DNA of 64,000 nt from CAVOXO01 sp963700425 (GTDB lineage: Bacteria > Actinomycetota > Acidimicrobiia > Acidimicrobiales > Microtrichaceae): the NCBI GenBank assembly GCA_963700425.1, contig CAVOXO010000002.1:375558-439557 (forward strand), read 5' to 3'. This document shows, piece after piece, positions 8,022 through 16,929 of this stretch (within the stretch, counting starts at the first letter, position 1; each line of letters starts with the position of its first letter). The position numbers were made by a program, and so were the translations under genes. Below the pieces are notes generated by a model. It was not told where the DNA came from, made no database searches, and saw only the letters and a program-made list of their open reading frames with translations.

Positions 8022-9045
8022 TCAGCCGCCGGCCTCGCTCCATGTGAATCCGACCGCCAACGGGTCGTGGTCGCTCAACGGCTCTCCCGCCGAGTCGACG
8101 AACGTCTCGGTCTCGAAGCGATGAGACGTGACCTCCAGATCGACTCCCCCGCCGCCACGGAAGGCGACCTTGTCGATCGCCCCCGTGTCGCTGCAGCCGG
8201 TCGCCTCACATGCGTCGGTGAGACCCGTCTCGGCCAGGAACGCCTCCCAGATCTCGGTGTCGGCCCCCCCCGAACCGTCGGGATGGGTGTCGTCGGTGTG
8301 AAGGTTGGTGTCGCCGCCCACGATCACCGCCCGGCCCGCACTGTGACTCGAGATGAACTCGGAGAGCTGCGCCATGTCGTCGACCTGGAGGCGTTGATCC
8401 TCCTCGCTCCCGCCCGCCTCGACGTGGAGGGTGTACACGTCGACGGTCACCCCGTCGGCGAGCGTCATCGTCACCACCGCGAAGCCCTTCATGGCCAGGC
8501 AGTCGCCGGCGCCGCCGTCGGAGGTGTCGAACCCACCGAAGCAACCCGTCCAGGGAACTCTCTGCTCGTCGGTGAACTCGAATCGCGACAGGATCCCCTG
8601 GCCGTCACCGATCTGGAGCACCCGCGGCGGTTCCTCACTCAACCCCACCGCGTCGGGCCCCGGGTGAACCGCTGTCGCATAGGGGTGGGTCGTGTCCGCT
8701 CGGAGACGGGTGTGGAAGTTGACGAAATCGGTGCTGTCCAGCAACGGTTTCCACCAGTCGAAGTCCTCCTGGGTGAGCACCACGTCGTAGGGCTCGAGCA
8801 GCGGGCTGATCAGAGGGATGTTGTCGGTCGGGTTCACCGAGGAGATCTCCTGCGGCAGACCGGCCACGTTGTAGGCCAACAAGGTGAACTCACCCGAGAG
8901 GCCGTCGGCCGGCACGGAATCGGCCGAGTCGCCGGCGTCGCTCGTCGCTCGTGTCACTCGCACCGTCGCTCGACGACGAACACGCTCCGATCATCCCCAC
9001 GACGAGGCCGACCGCCAGGACCCTCGCTGCTCTCTTGATGCGCAT
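8022..9045 (-). CDS. Secreted lipoprotein, endonuclease/exonuclease/phosphatase family (one frameshift)
   Basis: The N-terminus (MRIKRAARVLAVGLVVGMIGAC) is a lipoprotein signal peptide with lipobox IGAC. It lies one frame away from the main body; a single-base shift near 8950 joins them into about 340 residues. The body has the EEP-fold catalytic motifs: LLAYNVAGLP (Asn), LTQEDF (metal-binding Glu), VGGDTNLH (Asp and Asn) and LSDHDPLAVGF (Asp-His). The family covers sphingomyelinase-like phosphodiesterases and DNases; substrate here unknown. It probably acts outside the cytoplasmic membrane. The start at 9045 sits 8 nt after a TAAGGT box. Confidence 0.8.
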
Positions 9046-9053
9046 GGGTCGAG

Positions 9054-9059
9054 ACCTTA
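9054..9059 (-). promoter_or_regulatory. -10 box (TAAGGT) of the secreted EEP lipoprotein
   Basis: TAAGGT on the minus strand ends 8 nt before the ATG at 9045. The leader region is shared with the divergent desaturase-family gene. Confidence 0.35.
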
Positions 9060-9103
9060 GGTTGACTCCGACCGGCCATCCATCGTCATCTGCAGGGGGT
9101 CCC

Positions 9104-10246
9104 ATGGATCTGACCGTCGCCGCGACTCCGGCCTACTTCGCCACCATGGCCGCGGAGTACCTGGCCGACCGCCGTCGCATCGAACGGATCGGCCCCCGAC
9201 CGGCCGACTACGAGCGCAAGGACACGCTCGCGAGTCTGTCGATGGGTGTCGGCAGCCTGGTCATACCGCTCGTCACCCGTCGCCTGATCCGCAGGGTCCG
9301 GCCCGACACCACCAGGCTCGGCAAGGTGGTCGTCGGCGCCGGCCTCACGGCTGCCGCGATCACGACCGCCGCCGACGCCGTGGCCCGGATCACCGAACGG
9401 GAAGAGGCCGCCGACACCCGTCCTGAGTGGCACGAGAGCCGCCGACAGCGCCGGCGGCGACACCGGCTCGCCCGGCGCGCCGCGAAGATCGGCGGCCCCG
9501 CCGCCATCGGTGCGGGGTGGCTGTCGCTCGCCGCGATGTGGGGTGGGGCAACCGAACCCGAGGCGCTCTACGAGCGCCGGGTCATGCCCGACATGGGCGA
9601 CGGCCCGCTGCCGCTGGCCCTGGCCGTGGTCGGATGGGACTTCGTCTATTACTGGAACCACCGGATCATGCACGAGAGTCGGATCCTGTGGGCGATCCAC
9701 GTGGTGCACCACTCGAGCGAGCGCTACAACCTGTCGACGGCGCTGCGTCAACCGGTCGCCGATGTCCTGGGCACGTTCGTCCCCCACGCCACCGCGCTCA
9801 TCGGAGTCCGCCCCGATCTGATCGAGACGGCCCGCGGTGTGAACCTGTTGTACCAGTACTGGATCCACACCGACCTGATCGGGCGACTGGGCTGGTTCGA
9901 GAAGTGGTTCAACACGCCGTCGCACCACCGTGTCCACCACGGGGCCAATCCCGAGTACATCGACAACAACTACGCGGGAATCCTCATCGTGTGGGACAGG
10001 CTCTTCGGAAGCTTCGTGCCCGAAACCGACGAGGTGGTCTACGGGTTGACGAAGAACATCGACACGTTCGACCCGATCCGCATCGCCACCCACGAATATG
10101 TCGACATCGTGCGCGATGTCTCCGAGGCGAGGACGTGGTCGGACCGGCTGTCGTTCATGCTTCGTGGCCCGGGCTGGGCCTACGCCCGGCACGCCCAGGC
10201 CCAGGCTGCCGCCGACCACGAGCCGGCATCGGCCGCAGCCGCCTGA
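9104..10246 (+). CDS. Sterol desaturase / fatty acid hydroxylase family protein
   Basis: Membrane-bound di-iron oxygenase family, 380 residues. The histidine cluster that binds the irons is complete: HRIMH, HVVHHSS and HHRVHH, plus His in the intervening helix (YWIHTDLIG). Hydrophobic stretches occur around residues 40-60, 75-95, 135-155 and 165-185. An Arg-rich cytosolic loop (SRRQRRRRHRLARR) precedes the third. Members hydroxylate or desaturate sterols, fatty acids or carotenoids; substrate here is not evident. The start at ATG 9104 has AGGGGG upstream. The C-terminus is Ala-rich. Confidence 0.88.
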   Translation: MDLTVAATPAYFATMAAEYLADRRRIERIGPRPADYERKDTLASLSMGVGSLVIPLVTRRLIRRVRPDTTRLGKVVVGAGLTAAAITTAADAVARITEREEAADTRPEWHESRRQRRRRHRLARRAAKIGGPAAIGAGWLSLAAMWGGATEPEALYERRVMPDMGDGPLPLALAVVGWDFVYYWNHRIMHESRILWAIHVVHHSSERYNLSTALRQPVADVLGTFVPHATALIGVRPDLIETARGVNLLYQYWIHTDLIGRLGWFEKWFNTPSHHRVHHGANPEYIDNNYAGILIVWDRLFGSFVPETDEVVYGLTKNIDTFDPIRIATHEYVDIVRDVSEARTWSDRLSFMLRGPGWAYARHAQAQAAADHEPASAAAA

Positions 10247-10274
10247 CCGTCGGTGCCTCCGTGAGAGGGGTCGA

Positions 10275-10994
10275 TCACCGCCGGGTCGCGAGTTCGGCGT
10301 CGCTGTCCCAGACGACGACGTCGGAGGGCCTCGTCGCCATGATCTCCTCGGCTGCGCCCCCGACGAGACGCAATTGGGACCCCGCGGCCAGATCCTCGCC
10401 TCTCCATCTCACGCTGCCGGTGGTCACGTAGACGAACACGTAGGGCGAGCGCGGCAGGGCGACGGACGTGCCCTCGGTCATGCTGGCCACCCCCATCGAT
10501 GCACCCGACTGCCCGAACCCGATCGCCCCGTCGTGGTCGCGGCCCGAGGCAATGGTCACCAGTCCTCCGGCGGCCAGAAGGTCGGTGACGTCGCGTTGTT
10601 CGTATCCGGGCGAGAGACCGGTCGTGTCGGGAACCACCCACATCTGGAGGAAGTGCACCGGCTCATCCCGGCTGGCATTCATCTCGGAGTGCCGGATTCC
10701 CGTACCGGCCGACATGCGCTGGATCACTCCAGGCGTGATCGTGCCCTCGTTGCCCTCCGAATCGCGATGCACGAGGGAGCCCTCGAGCACCCAGGTGACG
10801 ATCTCCATGTCCCGATGGCTGTGCGTGCCGAATCCACCCCCTGCGATGACGACGTCGTCGTTGAGGACCAGGAGAAGGCCGTGTCCGTTCTCGCCATGCC
10901 GGTAGTGGGATCCGAAGTTGAAACAGTGGTGACTGTCGAGCCAGCCGAGTCGGGTGTGGAACCGTTCCTCGGGGCGTCGTATGAGGGCGGGCAA
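10275..10994 (-). CDS. Pirin family protein
   Basis: A 239-residue bicupin of the pirin family. The N-terminal half has the typical RPEERFHTRLGWLDSHHCF, followed by GGGFGTHSHRDMEIV, which holds the metal-binding His residues, and RMSAGTGIRHSEMN. The second cupin half ends in VVVWDSDAEL. Pirins bind iron; some have quercetinase activity and others affect transcription. The frame is open far upstream, but a TTG at 10994 with GGAG 7 nt before it gives the usual pirin N-terminus. Convergent with the desaturase-family gene. Confidence 0.88.
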   Translation of the reverse strand: MPALIRRPEERFHTRLGWLDSHHCFNFGSHYRHGENGHGLLLVLNDDVVIAGGGFGTHSHRDMEIVTWVLEGSLVHRDSEGNEGTITPGVIQRMSAGTGIRHSEMNASRDEPVHFLQMWVVPDTTGLSPGYEQRDVTDLLAAGGLVTIASGRDHDGAIGFGQSGASMGVASMTEGTSVALPRSPYVFVYVTTGSVRWRGEDLAAGSQLRLVGGAAEEIMATRPSDVVVWDSDAELATRR

Positions 10995-11068
10995 TGGAGA
11001 TCTCCGTGTTCGTGCGTCATCGGCGACAACGCCCCGGGTCGGACACTCATTCCGCGACCCCGGGGCGT

Positions 11069-11857
11069 CTACTCGGAGCGGATCGTGGTCGCCAGTTCCT
11101 GGACACCCACGGTGAGCGCAGTCGTCCGCGACACTGCGCCGAGGTCGCCCGCTTCCCCGGTGGTGGCCGACCACGTGACCCGCCACACCGCGGTCGCGGC
11201 GACGTCGACGTCGCGGGTGGGACCGTTGAAGTAGATGACGCACCGCGACGTCTGGCGGGCCGACGGCACCGTCAGGTCGAAGGCCACACCGCCGTCGGGA
11301 CAGCGCGCCGAGCCATCGGAACCTGCGTCGACGACCAACTCCTCGAGGGTGGACGTCACCGTGGCCGTGACTCCTGCGGCCGACGCGGACCGCGAGCGGG
11401 GCGCGGTGTTGGTCATCCAGAACCAGGTGTCGATGTGGGGAAGCGTGACTCCGCCCTCGGGCGATTGGGCCATGACCGGTGGCTCGACATCGAGCTGTGC
11501 CATCGCGGCAGCCACGAGGGCGTCGATGGAGACGACCGGTGCGGCTCCCGGACCGATCGTGACGATGCGCGGCGCCCCCGTCGGCCGGCCGGTATCCCGG
11601 TCGAAACACCGCTGGATGACGACGTCGCCTTCGCTCACCGCCGTGGCGGGCGCTCCCACGCCGAACGACACCCCCGATCCGAGGGATCCTGAAGCGTGGT
11701 AGATCTCGCAGTAGATCGAGGACACACCGCCACCTCGATGGGTCGCATCGCCGGACGTCGCGATGCCGTAGGCGGACACTGAGCCGCCCGTGGCGGTGCT
11801 CGCCCCGGACGCGCCGGAAATTCGATCGGACTCAGCTGCGACCGGTGAAGGGACCAT
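11069..11857 (-). CDS. Hypothetical exported protein (beta-rich)
   Basis: A 262-residue protein, probably exported. The second half (LPHIDTWFWMTN, then GVTATVTSTLEELVVDAGSDG, CPDGGVAFDLTV, TAVWRVTWSATTGE) resembles a secreted actinobacterial protein type with a TWxW segment, a PKD-like strand pattern and paired cysteines. The start is uncertain: ATG 11857 leaves only a stub of a signal peptide (VPSPVAAES). Eight further codons with signal-like sequence (SRALVVSA) lie directly upstream in frame, back to the TAG of the preceding gene. A shift or substitution there would explain the missing leader. Function unknown. Confidence 0.6.
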   Translation of the reverse strand: MVPSPVAAESDRISGASGASTATGGSVSAYGIATSGDATHRGGGVSSIYCEIYHASGSLGSGVSFGVGAPATAVSEGDVVIQRCFDRDTGRPTGAPRIVTIGPGAAPVVSIDALVAAAMAQLDVEPPVMAQSPEGGVTLPHIDTWFWMTNTAPRSRSASAAGVTATVTSTLEELVVDAGSDGSARCPDGGVAFDLTVPSARQTSRCVIYFNGPTRDVDVAATAVWRVTWSATTGEAGDLGAVSRTTALTVGVQELATTIRSE

Positions 11858-11881
11858 GGCCGAGACGACAAGAGCCCGCGA

Positions 11882-12544
11882 CTAGCGATCTAGTGAGCAC
11901 TCGTTCGACTCCCCCCGCGACTCGAGTGATCGCGACCCGAGCTTCCACGATCCGTCAACCAGAATCAGTCGTTCCGTGAGTACTGATATCCCCACGGAAT
12001 CGTCGATGACCATGCCCGATGCCGTGTCCACCACGACGCCGTCGTCGACGATGCAGACGCGCACGTCAGCGGTCTTCGCGTCCACGATCTGCGAGGCGAG
12101 GATCTCCACCCGCTGAATCGAGTCGCTCGGAAATCCCACCGACTGCCGCAGGAAGAGGCGTTGACGTATTCGAGCCTGGGTTGCGGCAATCGCTTCTCCA
12201 GTCATGGTTCCAGCGAGGCCGGGATGGTCGGGATCGCCGGCCAGCGACGCCGAGTCAATCGCACTGATCGCAGCCAGATACGCAGCCTCCACATCGGCGG
12301 CCACCAGAGGGTCGGCTGGATCGGGGGCACTTCCCGCCGGGGTGCCATCGAACACCAGCGTCGTGGTGACCACGCCACCGGCCACGTCATCGACCACGAC
12401 GGGGCGCACGCCGTCGTCGGACGACTCTGATCGTGCACAACCGATGGGCGACGCGGCGAGGAGGACTGCCACGATCGAACCCGCCGTCCGTGTCCCCACG
12501 CTCGACGGGCCGCTGGTCGAACCCCACCAGGTCTCCCTCAGCAT
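11882..12544 (-). CDS. Putative lipoprotein
   Basis: A 220-residue predicted lipoprotein. A hydrophobic run (IVAVLLAASPIGC) ends in a lipobox with the lipid-anchored Cys. The mature part is acidic, with AAYLAAISAIDSASL, then an alternating region (VEILASQIVDAKTADVRVCIVDDGVVV) and LILVDGSWKLGS. This is compatible with an NTF2-like fold, but I assign no family. ATG 12544 fits a leaderless start; GTG 12499 would give a shorter, more typical signal peptide. It is in the same frame as the following exported protein, separated only by one TAG and eight codons, so the pair is probably co-transcribed. Confidence 0.65.
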   Translation of the reverse strand: MLRETWWGSTSGPSSVGTRTAGSIVAVLLAASPIGCARSESSDDGVRPVVVDDVAGGVVTTTLVFDGTPAGSAPDPADPLVAADVEAAYLAAISAIDSASLAGDPDHPGLAGTMTGEAIAATQARIRQRLFLRQSVGFPSDSIQRVEILASQIVDAKTADVRVCIVDDGVVVDTASGMVIDDSVGISVLTERLILVDGSWKLGSRSLESRGESNECSLDR

Positions 12545-12551
12545 CCGAGCC

Positions 12552-12604
12552 AGTCTATGTCATGTTGTTTGACATCTTTCAACAACTTCTGGTGGTCAAA
12601 CATG
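12552..12604 (-). promoter_or_regulatory. Promoter with overlapping inverted repeat for the lipoprotein pair
   Basis: On the minus strand TTGAAA (12582-12577) and TAGACT (12557-12552) form a promoter with a 19-bp spacer, 7 nt before the ATG at 12544. An inverted repeat brackets it: CATGTTGTTTGAC (12561-12573) against GTCAAACATG (12595-12604). This AT-rich patch stands out from its surroundings and looks like an operator. Confidence 0.45.
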
Positions 12605-12699
12605 CACGTCGATCACACTCGATCCCATCGCTGCACCCACGGGCACTCCGATAGCGCTCAGAGTGAGCACGCGGCCCCCCATTCGTCCGAAAGGCGCGC

Positions 12700-14824
12700 T
12701 CAGAGTGGCCGAGACGCGTCCGACGGGCTCTCCTCGCCGATCTCCCCTGACGAGTCGGCCCTGAGGACGGCGGGAAGCGGTCCCATCGACAACAACGTCA
12801 GCCGCTTGGTCGCTCGGGTCAGCGCCACGTACAACGCCTGGGCCCCTCGGTATTCGGCATCGAGGATCCGGCCGGGATCCACCACGATGCACGAGTCCAG
12901 TTCGAGCCCTTTCACGACACGGACCGGGGCCACGGTGATCTGGCGATCGAGGGTTCCACGATGGGCGCGGCCGAATTCGAGCCCCGCGCCCTCCAACGCC
13001 GCCTCGACCCGATCCACCCAGCCGTCCGAGAGGATCACCGCGACGCTCCCTGAGCCGATTCGTTCGACCTCCGCTCGAACCGAGTCCACGAGATCCGACT
13101 CGAACCGGTGGGCCTCCGACTCGATGATCACCGGCTCGTCGCCCGTCGTCCGCACCGACTCGGGCGGCTCCAATCCGGGGGCGGCGAGGCTCAGTAGCCG
13201 GGACGCCAGATCCATCGTCGGCTGCGGCAGGCGGTATCCGACATTGAGTGTGGCCGAGCGAGGCTCGACCCGCCGAGGCAGGTGAGCCAGGATCTCGTCC
13301 CAACCCTCCAACGCCGCGGACGCCGTCGCCTGTGCGATGTCACCCACGACCGTCATCGATCCGTTGAGAGATCGGCGGTCCACAACCCTCAGGTCCATCG
13401 CGGAGAGATCCTGGGCTTCGTCCACCACGATGTGACCGAACGTCCGGATCGCCTCGCTCACTCCACCTGCGCCTTTGCGACGCCGGGTCCCCAGCAACTC
13501 CAGGGCCTCATCGAGAAGAGCGACGTCGTTCGTCTTCCACACGTGGGACGAGACATCACCCACGCGGGGACGGTACAACAGCTCGATCTCGTCCTCGTTC
13601 AGAACCCCCCTGCCCGCAGAACGAAGCAGAGCTCTGGAGCCGAACAGGTCGTCGAGCAGTTGAGCCGGTGTCAGAACCGGCCAGATGCGCTCCAGCACCT
13701 CGCGGGTCTCGATCAGAGACCCGATCCGATCCTTCACCGTCTCGGGCGCCATCTCGCGGCGCAGCTTCTGCGACACCAGCTCGTAGAACGCTTTCTCGAC
13801 GAGTCGACGGCCGGAGTTGTGGGTCCTCGCCCGGCGTCGTGCGGTCGTCACGATCTGCTCGGTGTCGTCCCTCGTGATCCGAACACGCTCGACACCCAGG
13901 GGGATGACCGCGGTGCGGGGCAGGCGACGCTCACGATCCCGAACCGCGCGGGCCAGCACCCGGCACATGCGGGTGTCGCCCTTCACCCGGGCCACGTCGG
14001 GGGCGTCGATGCCCGCGGCCCGGATGCCGGGAACCAGGTCTGCCAGCGTGGCGATCTCCACACCAGCCTCCCCCAGCGACGGGAGCACCTGTTCGATGTA
14101 GGAGAGGAACAGACGATTGGGGCCCAGAACCAGCACCCCTTGGCCCTCCAGGGGGAACCGGTAGCTGTAGAGGAGGTACGCGGCGCGGTGCAGCGCCACC
14201 ACCGTCTTGCCCGTCCCCGGCCCACCCTGAACGACCAGCACCCCGGGCATCGGCGCCCGAATGATCTCGTCCTGTTCGGCCTGGATCGTGGCGACGATGT
14301 CTCCCAGGCGGCCGGTGCGTGACTCCTCGATCGCCGCGATGAGGGCCCCCTCACCCCGGCGACGACCGGCCGCGAGCTCCGTCGCCGCCTCGCCGAAGAA
14401 CTCATCCTCGAGGCCCAGCACCGTTGTGCCCCGGGAGATGAAGTGCCGCCGGCGGGCCAACCCCATCGGGTCGCGCCCGGTGGCCCGGTAGAACGGCTCG
14501 GCAACCGGTGCCCGCCAGTCGATCACGACCGGATCGCGGGCCTCGTCCGACACCGACACCCGACCGACGTAGAACCGCTCCTCGCGACCCCGCTACATCG
14601 ATCCGCCCGAAGATGAGGGACTGATCACCGAGATCGAGTTCGGCCAGGCGTTGGGCAGCCGTCTCGGAGAGGATCTCCCGCTCGATCCTGGCCTGGAAGG
14701 TCCCGCCCGCGCCGCGCTCACCCTGTTCGTGCATCGCCACGGCGCGGCCCCGGGCGCGCTCCAACAGCTGGTACGCCCTGTCGACGTAGGCCTGTTCGGC
14801 CGCAAGCTCGGTGTGAGCGCTCAT
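12700..14824 (-). CDS. helD: HelD-like UvrD-family helicase (one frameshift)
   Basis: An SF1 ATPase of about 708 residues, similar to actinobacterial HelD, which removes stalled RNA polymerase from DNA. The N-terminal part (MSAHTELAAEQAYVDRAYQL, a predicted coiled-coil arm, then RIEREILSE and LIFGRID) lies in one frame. The main part begins at SVSDEARDPVVIDWRAP. One surplus base near 14590 splits them. FYRATGRDPMGLARRRHF and the Walker A loop VVQGGPGTGKTVVALHR are characteristic. Later come HIVVDEAQDLSAMDL (Walker B), GDIAQAT, LNVGYR and ALYVALTRA (motif VI). Start ATG 14824 follows a 5' UTR with a small hairpin and a TAGACT box at 14875-14880. Confidence 0.86.
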
Positions 14825-14851
14825 CGAATCGATGTCGTCCTTGGCAGCGGG

Positions 14852-14880
14852 ACTCCCGAATTGGGGAGTTGTCGAGTCTA
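14852..14880 (-). promoter_or_regulatory. -10 box and leader hairpin of helD
   Basis: TAGACT on the minus strand (14880-14875) is followed by a short inverted repeat ACTCCC-gaattg-GGGAGT (14852-14869) in the predicted 5' UTR of about 45 nt. Confidence 0.3.
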
Positions 14881-14932
14881 CAAGGCACATCGCCGCTCCA
14901 AACCCCGGTTACCCCCGCCCCACCCGACTCAC

Positions 14933-14938
14933 TAGCGT
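14933..14938 (+). promoter_or_regulatory. -10 box (TAGCGT) of the hem operon
   Basis: TAGCGT ends 6 nt before GTG 14945. No Shine-Dalgarno is visible, so the hemE message is predicted to be leaderless. Confidence 0.45.
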
Positions 14939-14944
14939 GACCCC

Positions 14945-15988
14945 GTGCCGCCGACCGATGCCGATCACCCCGACTCGGAGTCGCCGTTCCTCGCCGCTTG
15001 CCGCGGCGAACCACACGACCGGATACCGGTGTGGTTCATGCGGCAGGCCGGTCGATCGCTCCCCGAGTACCTCGCCATCCGAGGGCCGGGCTCGATCATC
15101 AACGCCATCCGCCGACCTGACGTGGCCACCGAGATCACGCTGCAACCGGTACGGAGATACGGCACCGACGCCGCGATCCTGTACTCCGACATCATGACCC
15201 CCCTCAACGGGATCGGGTTCGGCGTGGACATCGAACCCGGAGTCGGCCCGGTGGTCGCGGAGCCCTTCGCCCGGCGGCAGGATCTCGAGCGTCTCCGGCC
15301 GCTCGAGCCCGACGTCGACACCCCCTATGTGGTCGAGACCGTCAAGAACCTCGTCCATGAGCTCACCGTGCCGCTCATCGCCTTCGCAGGGGCGCCGTTC
15401 ACCGTGGCCAGCTATCTGGTGGAGGGGCGTCCGTCTCGCACGTACGGACGGACGAAGGCCCTGATGTTCGGCGACGAGTCGCTGTGGTTCGATCTGGTCG
15501 ATCGGCTGGCCGACCTGGCGATCGCGTCGCTGAAGTCGCAGGTGGACGCCGGAGCGCAGGCGGTGCAGCTCTTCGACTCGTGGGCCGGTGCCCTCGCGCC
15601 GGCCCACTACCGCCGATTCGTCAAGCCTGCGTCCGCCAAGGTGCTGGCCGCTGCGGGCGAATGGGGTGTTCCCACCATCCATTTCGGCGTCAGCACCGGC
15701 GAGCTGCTGTGGGACATGGGCGACGCCGGCGCCGACGTGGTCGGCGTGGACTGGCGAACGCCACTCGACGTGGCCCGAACCCGAGTGCCGCCGCGATGTT
15801 CGCTCCAGGGAAACCTCGACCCTGCCATCGTTCTCGCCGGCTGGGAAGCCACCCGAGATGCCGCAGCGGACGTGCTCACCGCCAACGGCGGCCACCCGGG
15901 CCACATCTTCAATCTCGGGCACGGTGTCCTCCCCGAGACCGACCCCACGGTGTTGGAGGCCCTCGTCGAGTGGGTCCACGCCCAATGA
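14945..15988 (+). CDS. hemE: Uroporphyrinogen decarboxylase
   Basis: Decarboxylates uroporphyrinogen III to coproporphyrinogen III in the cytosol. The 347-residue product has the UroD signature RIPVWFMRQAGRSLPEYLAI near residue 27, YSDIMTPLNGIGFGVDIEPG, FAGAPFTVASYLVEG, QLFDSWAGALAPAHYRRFV and FNLGHGVLPETDP at the end. First gene of a cluster in which each gene overlaps the next by 4 bp (hemE, hemH, hemY, lnt), implying one transcript. Confidence 0.96.
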   Translation: MPPTDADHPDSESPFLAACRGEPHDRIPVWFMRQAGRSLPEYLAIRGPGSIINAIRRPDVATEITLQPVRRYGTDAAILYSDIMTPLNGIGFGVDIEPGVGPVVAEPFARRQDLERLRPLEPDVDTPYVVETVKNLVHELTVPLIAFAGAPFTVASYLVEGRPSRTYGRTKALMFGDESLWFDLVDRLADLAIASLKSQVDAGAQAVQLFDSWAGALAPAHYRRFVKPASAKVLAAAGEWGVPTIHFGVSTGELLWDMGDAGADVVGVDWRTPLDVARTRVPPRCSLQGNLDPAIVLAGWEATRDAAADVLTANGGHPGHIFNLGHGVLPETDPTVLEALVEWVHAQ

Positions 15989-16929
15989 GCGAGTCGACGC
16001 AGGCGGCACCGATCGGCCTGCTGGTCATGGCGTACGGAACTCCCGCGACCCCCGACGACGTGGAGTCCTTCTACACCCACATCCGGCGCGGCAACGCTCC
16101 CACCCCCGAGCAGTTGGACGAACTCACGGCGCGCTACGACGCCATCGGAGGCGTCTCCCCCCTGGCTCAGCGAACCGAGGCACAGCGAGGTGCGCTGCAG
16201 GCGGCCCTCGATCGACGCGGGGACGGCCGGTGGGTCGCCCGACTGGGCCAGAAGCACGCGGCGCCCTTCATCGAGGACGGCGTGTCCGAGTTGGCCGAAC
16301 TGGGCGTCGGCTCGATCGTCGGCGTCGTCCTCGCCCCGCACTACTCGGGGTTCAGCGTCGGCGAATACCAGTCGCGGGCATCGCGGGCTGCAGCGGACAA
16401 CGGGCTCGACTTCGTGGGCATCGAGCGCTGGTTCGATCTCCCTGCCCTCGTCGCACATCAGGCAGAGTCGCTGAGAACGGTCCTGGGACGTGCGCCGGAG
16501 CGGACCAAGGTCGTGTTCACCGCCCACTCGTTGCCCGAACGACTGCTCGAGGGCGACCCCTACCCCGACGAATTGGCCGATGGCGCTGCGATGATCGCCT
16601 CGGCAGCAGGGTTGGGGCGCTGGGCCGACTGGGGCATCGCGTGGCAGAGCGCCGGGCGGACGCCCGAACCATGGCGAGGGCCCGACATCCTGACGGTGAT
16701 CGCAGATCTGGCCGAGACGGGTCGCAGCGACGGCCTCGTCGTCGTCCCCCACGGATTCACCTCCGATCACCTCGAGGTCGTGTACGACCTCGACATCGAG
16801 GCGGCAGCCCTCGCGGAACGCCACGGGCTCTTCTTCGCCAGAACGGACGTGGTCAATGACGACCCCGACGTCATGGACACCCTGGCTGAACGGGCGATGG
16901 TCGTGGCCCGAACGCACCTCCGGTCATGA
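15985..16929 (+). CDS. hemH: Ferrochelatase (coproporphyrin type)
   Basis: Inserts iron into the porphyrin. In organisms with HemQ/ChdC the substrate is coproporphyrin III (CpfC role), and a HemQ gene lies 28 kb away. The 314-residue product begins GLLVMAYGTP and has VVLAPHYSGFSVGEY. The catalytic His is in VFTAHSLPERL (H181) and the paired Glu in HGFTSDHLEVVYDLDIE (E264). The length and short N-terminus fit the monofunctional Gram-positive type. ATG 15985 overlaps the hemE stop. Confidence 0.93.
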   Translation: MSESTQAAPIGLLVMAYGTPATPDDVESFYTHIRRGNAPTPEQLDELTARYDAIGGVSPLAQRTEAQRGALQAALDRRGDGRWVARLGQKHAAPFIEDGVSELAELGVGSIVGVVLAPHYSGFSVGEYQSRASRAAADNGLDFVGIERWFDLPALVAHQAESLRTVLGRAPERTKVVFTAHSLPERLLEGDPYPDELADGAAMIASAAGLGRWADWGIAWQSAGRTPEPWRGPDILTVIADLAETGRSDGLVVVPHGFTSDHLEVVYDLDIEAAALAERHGLFFARTDVVNDDPDVMDTLAERAMVVARTHLRS

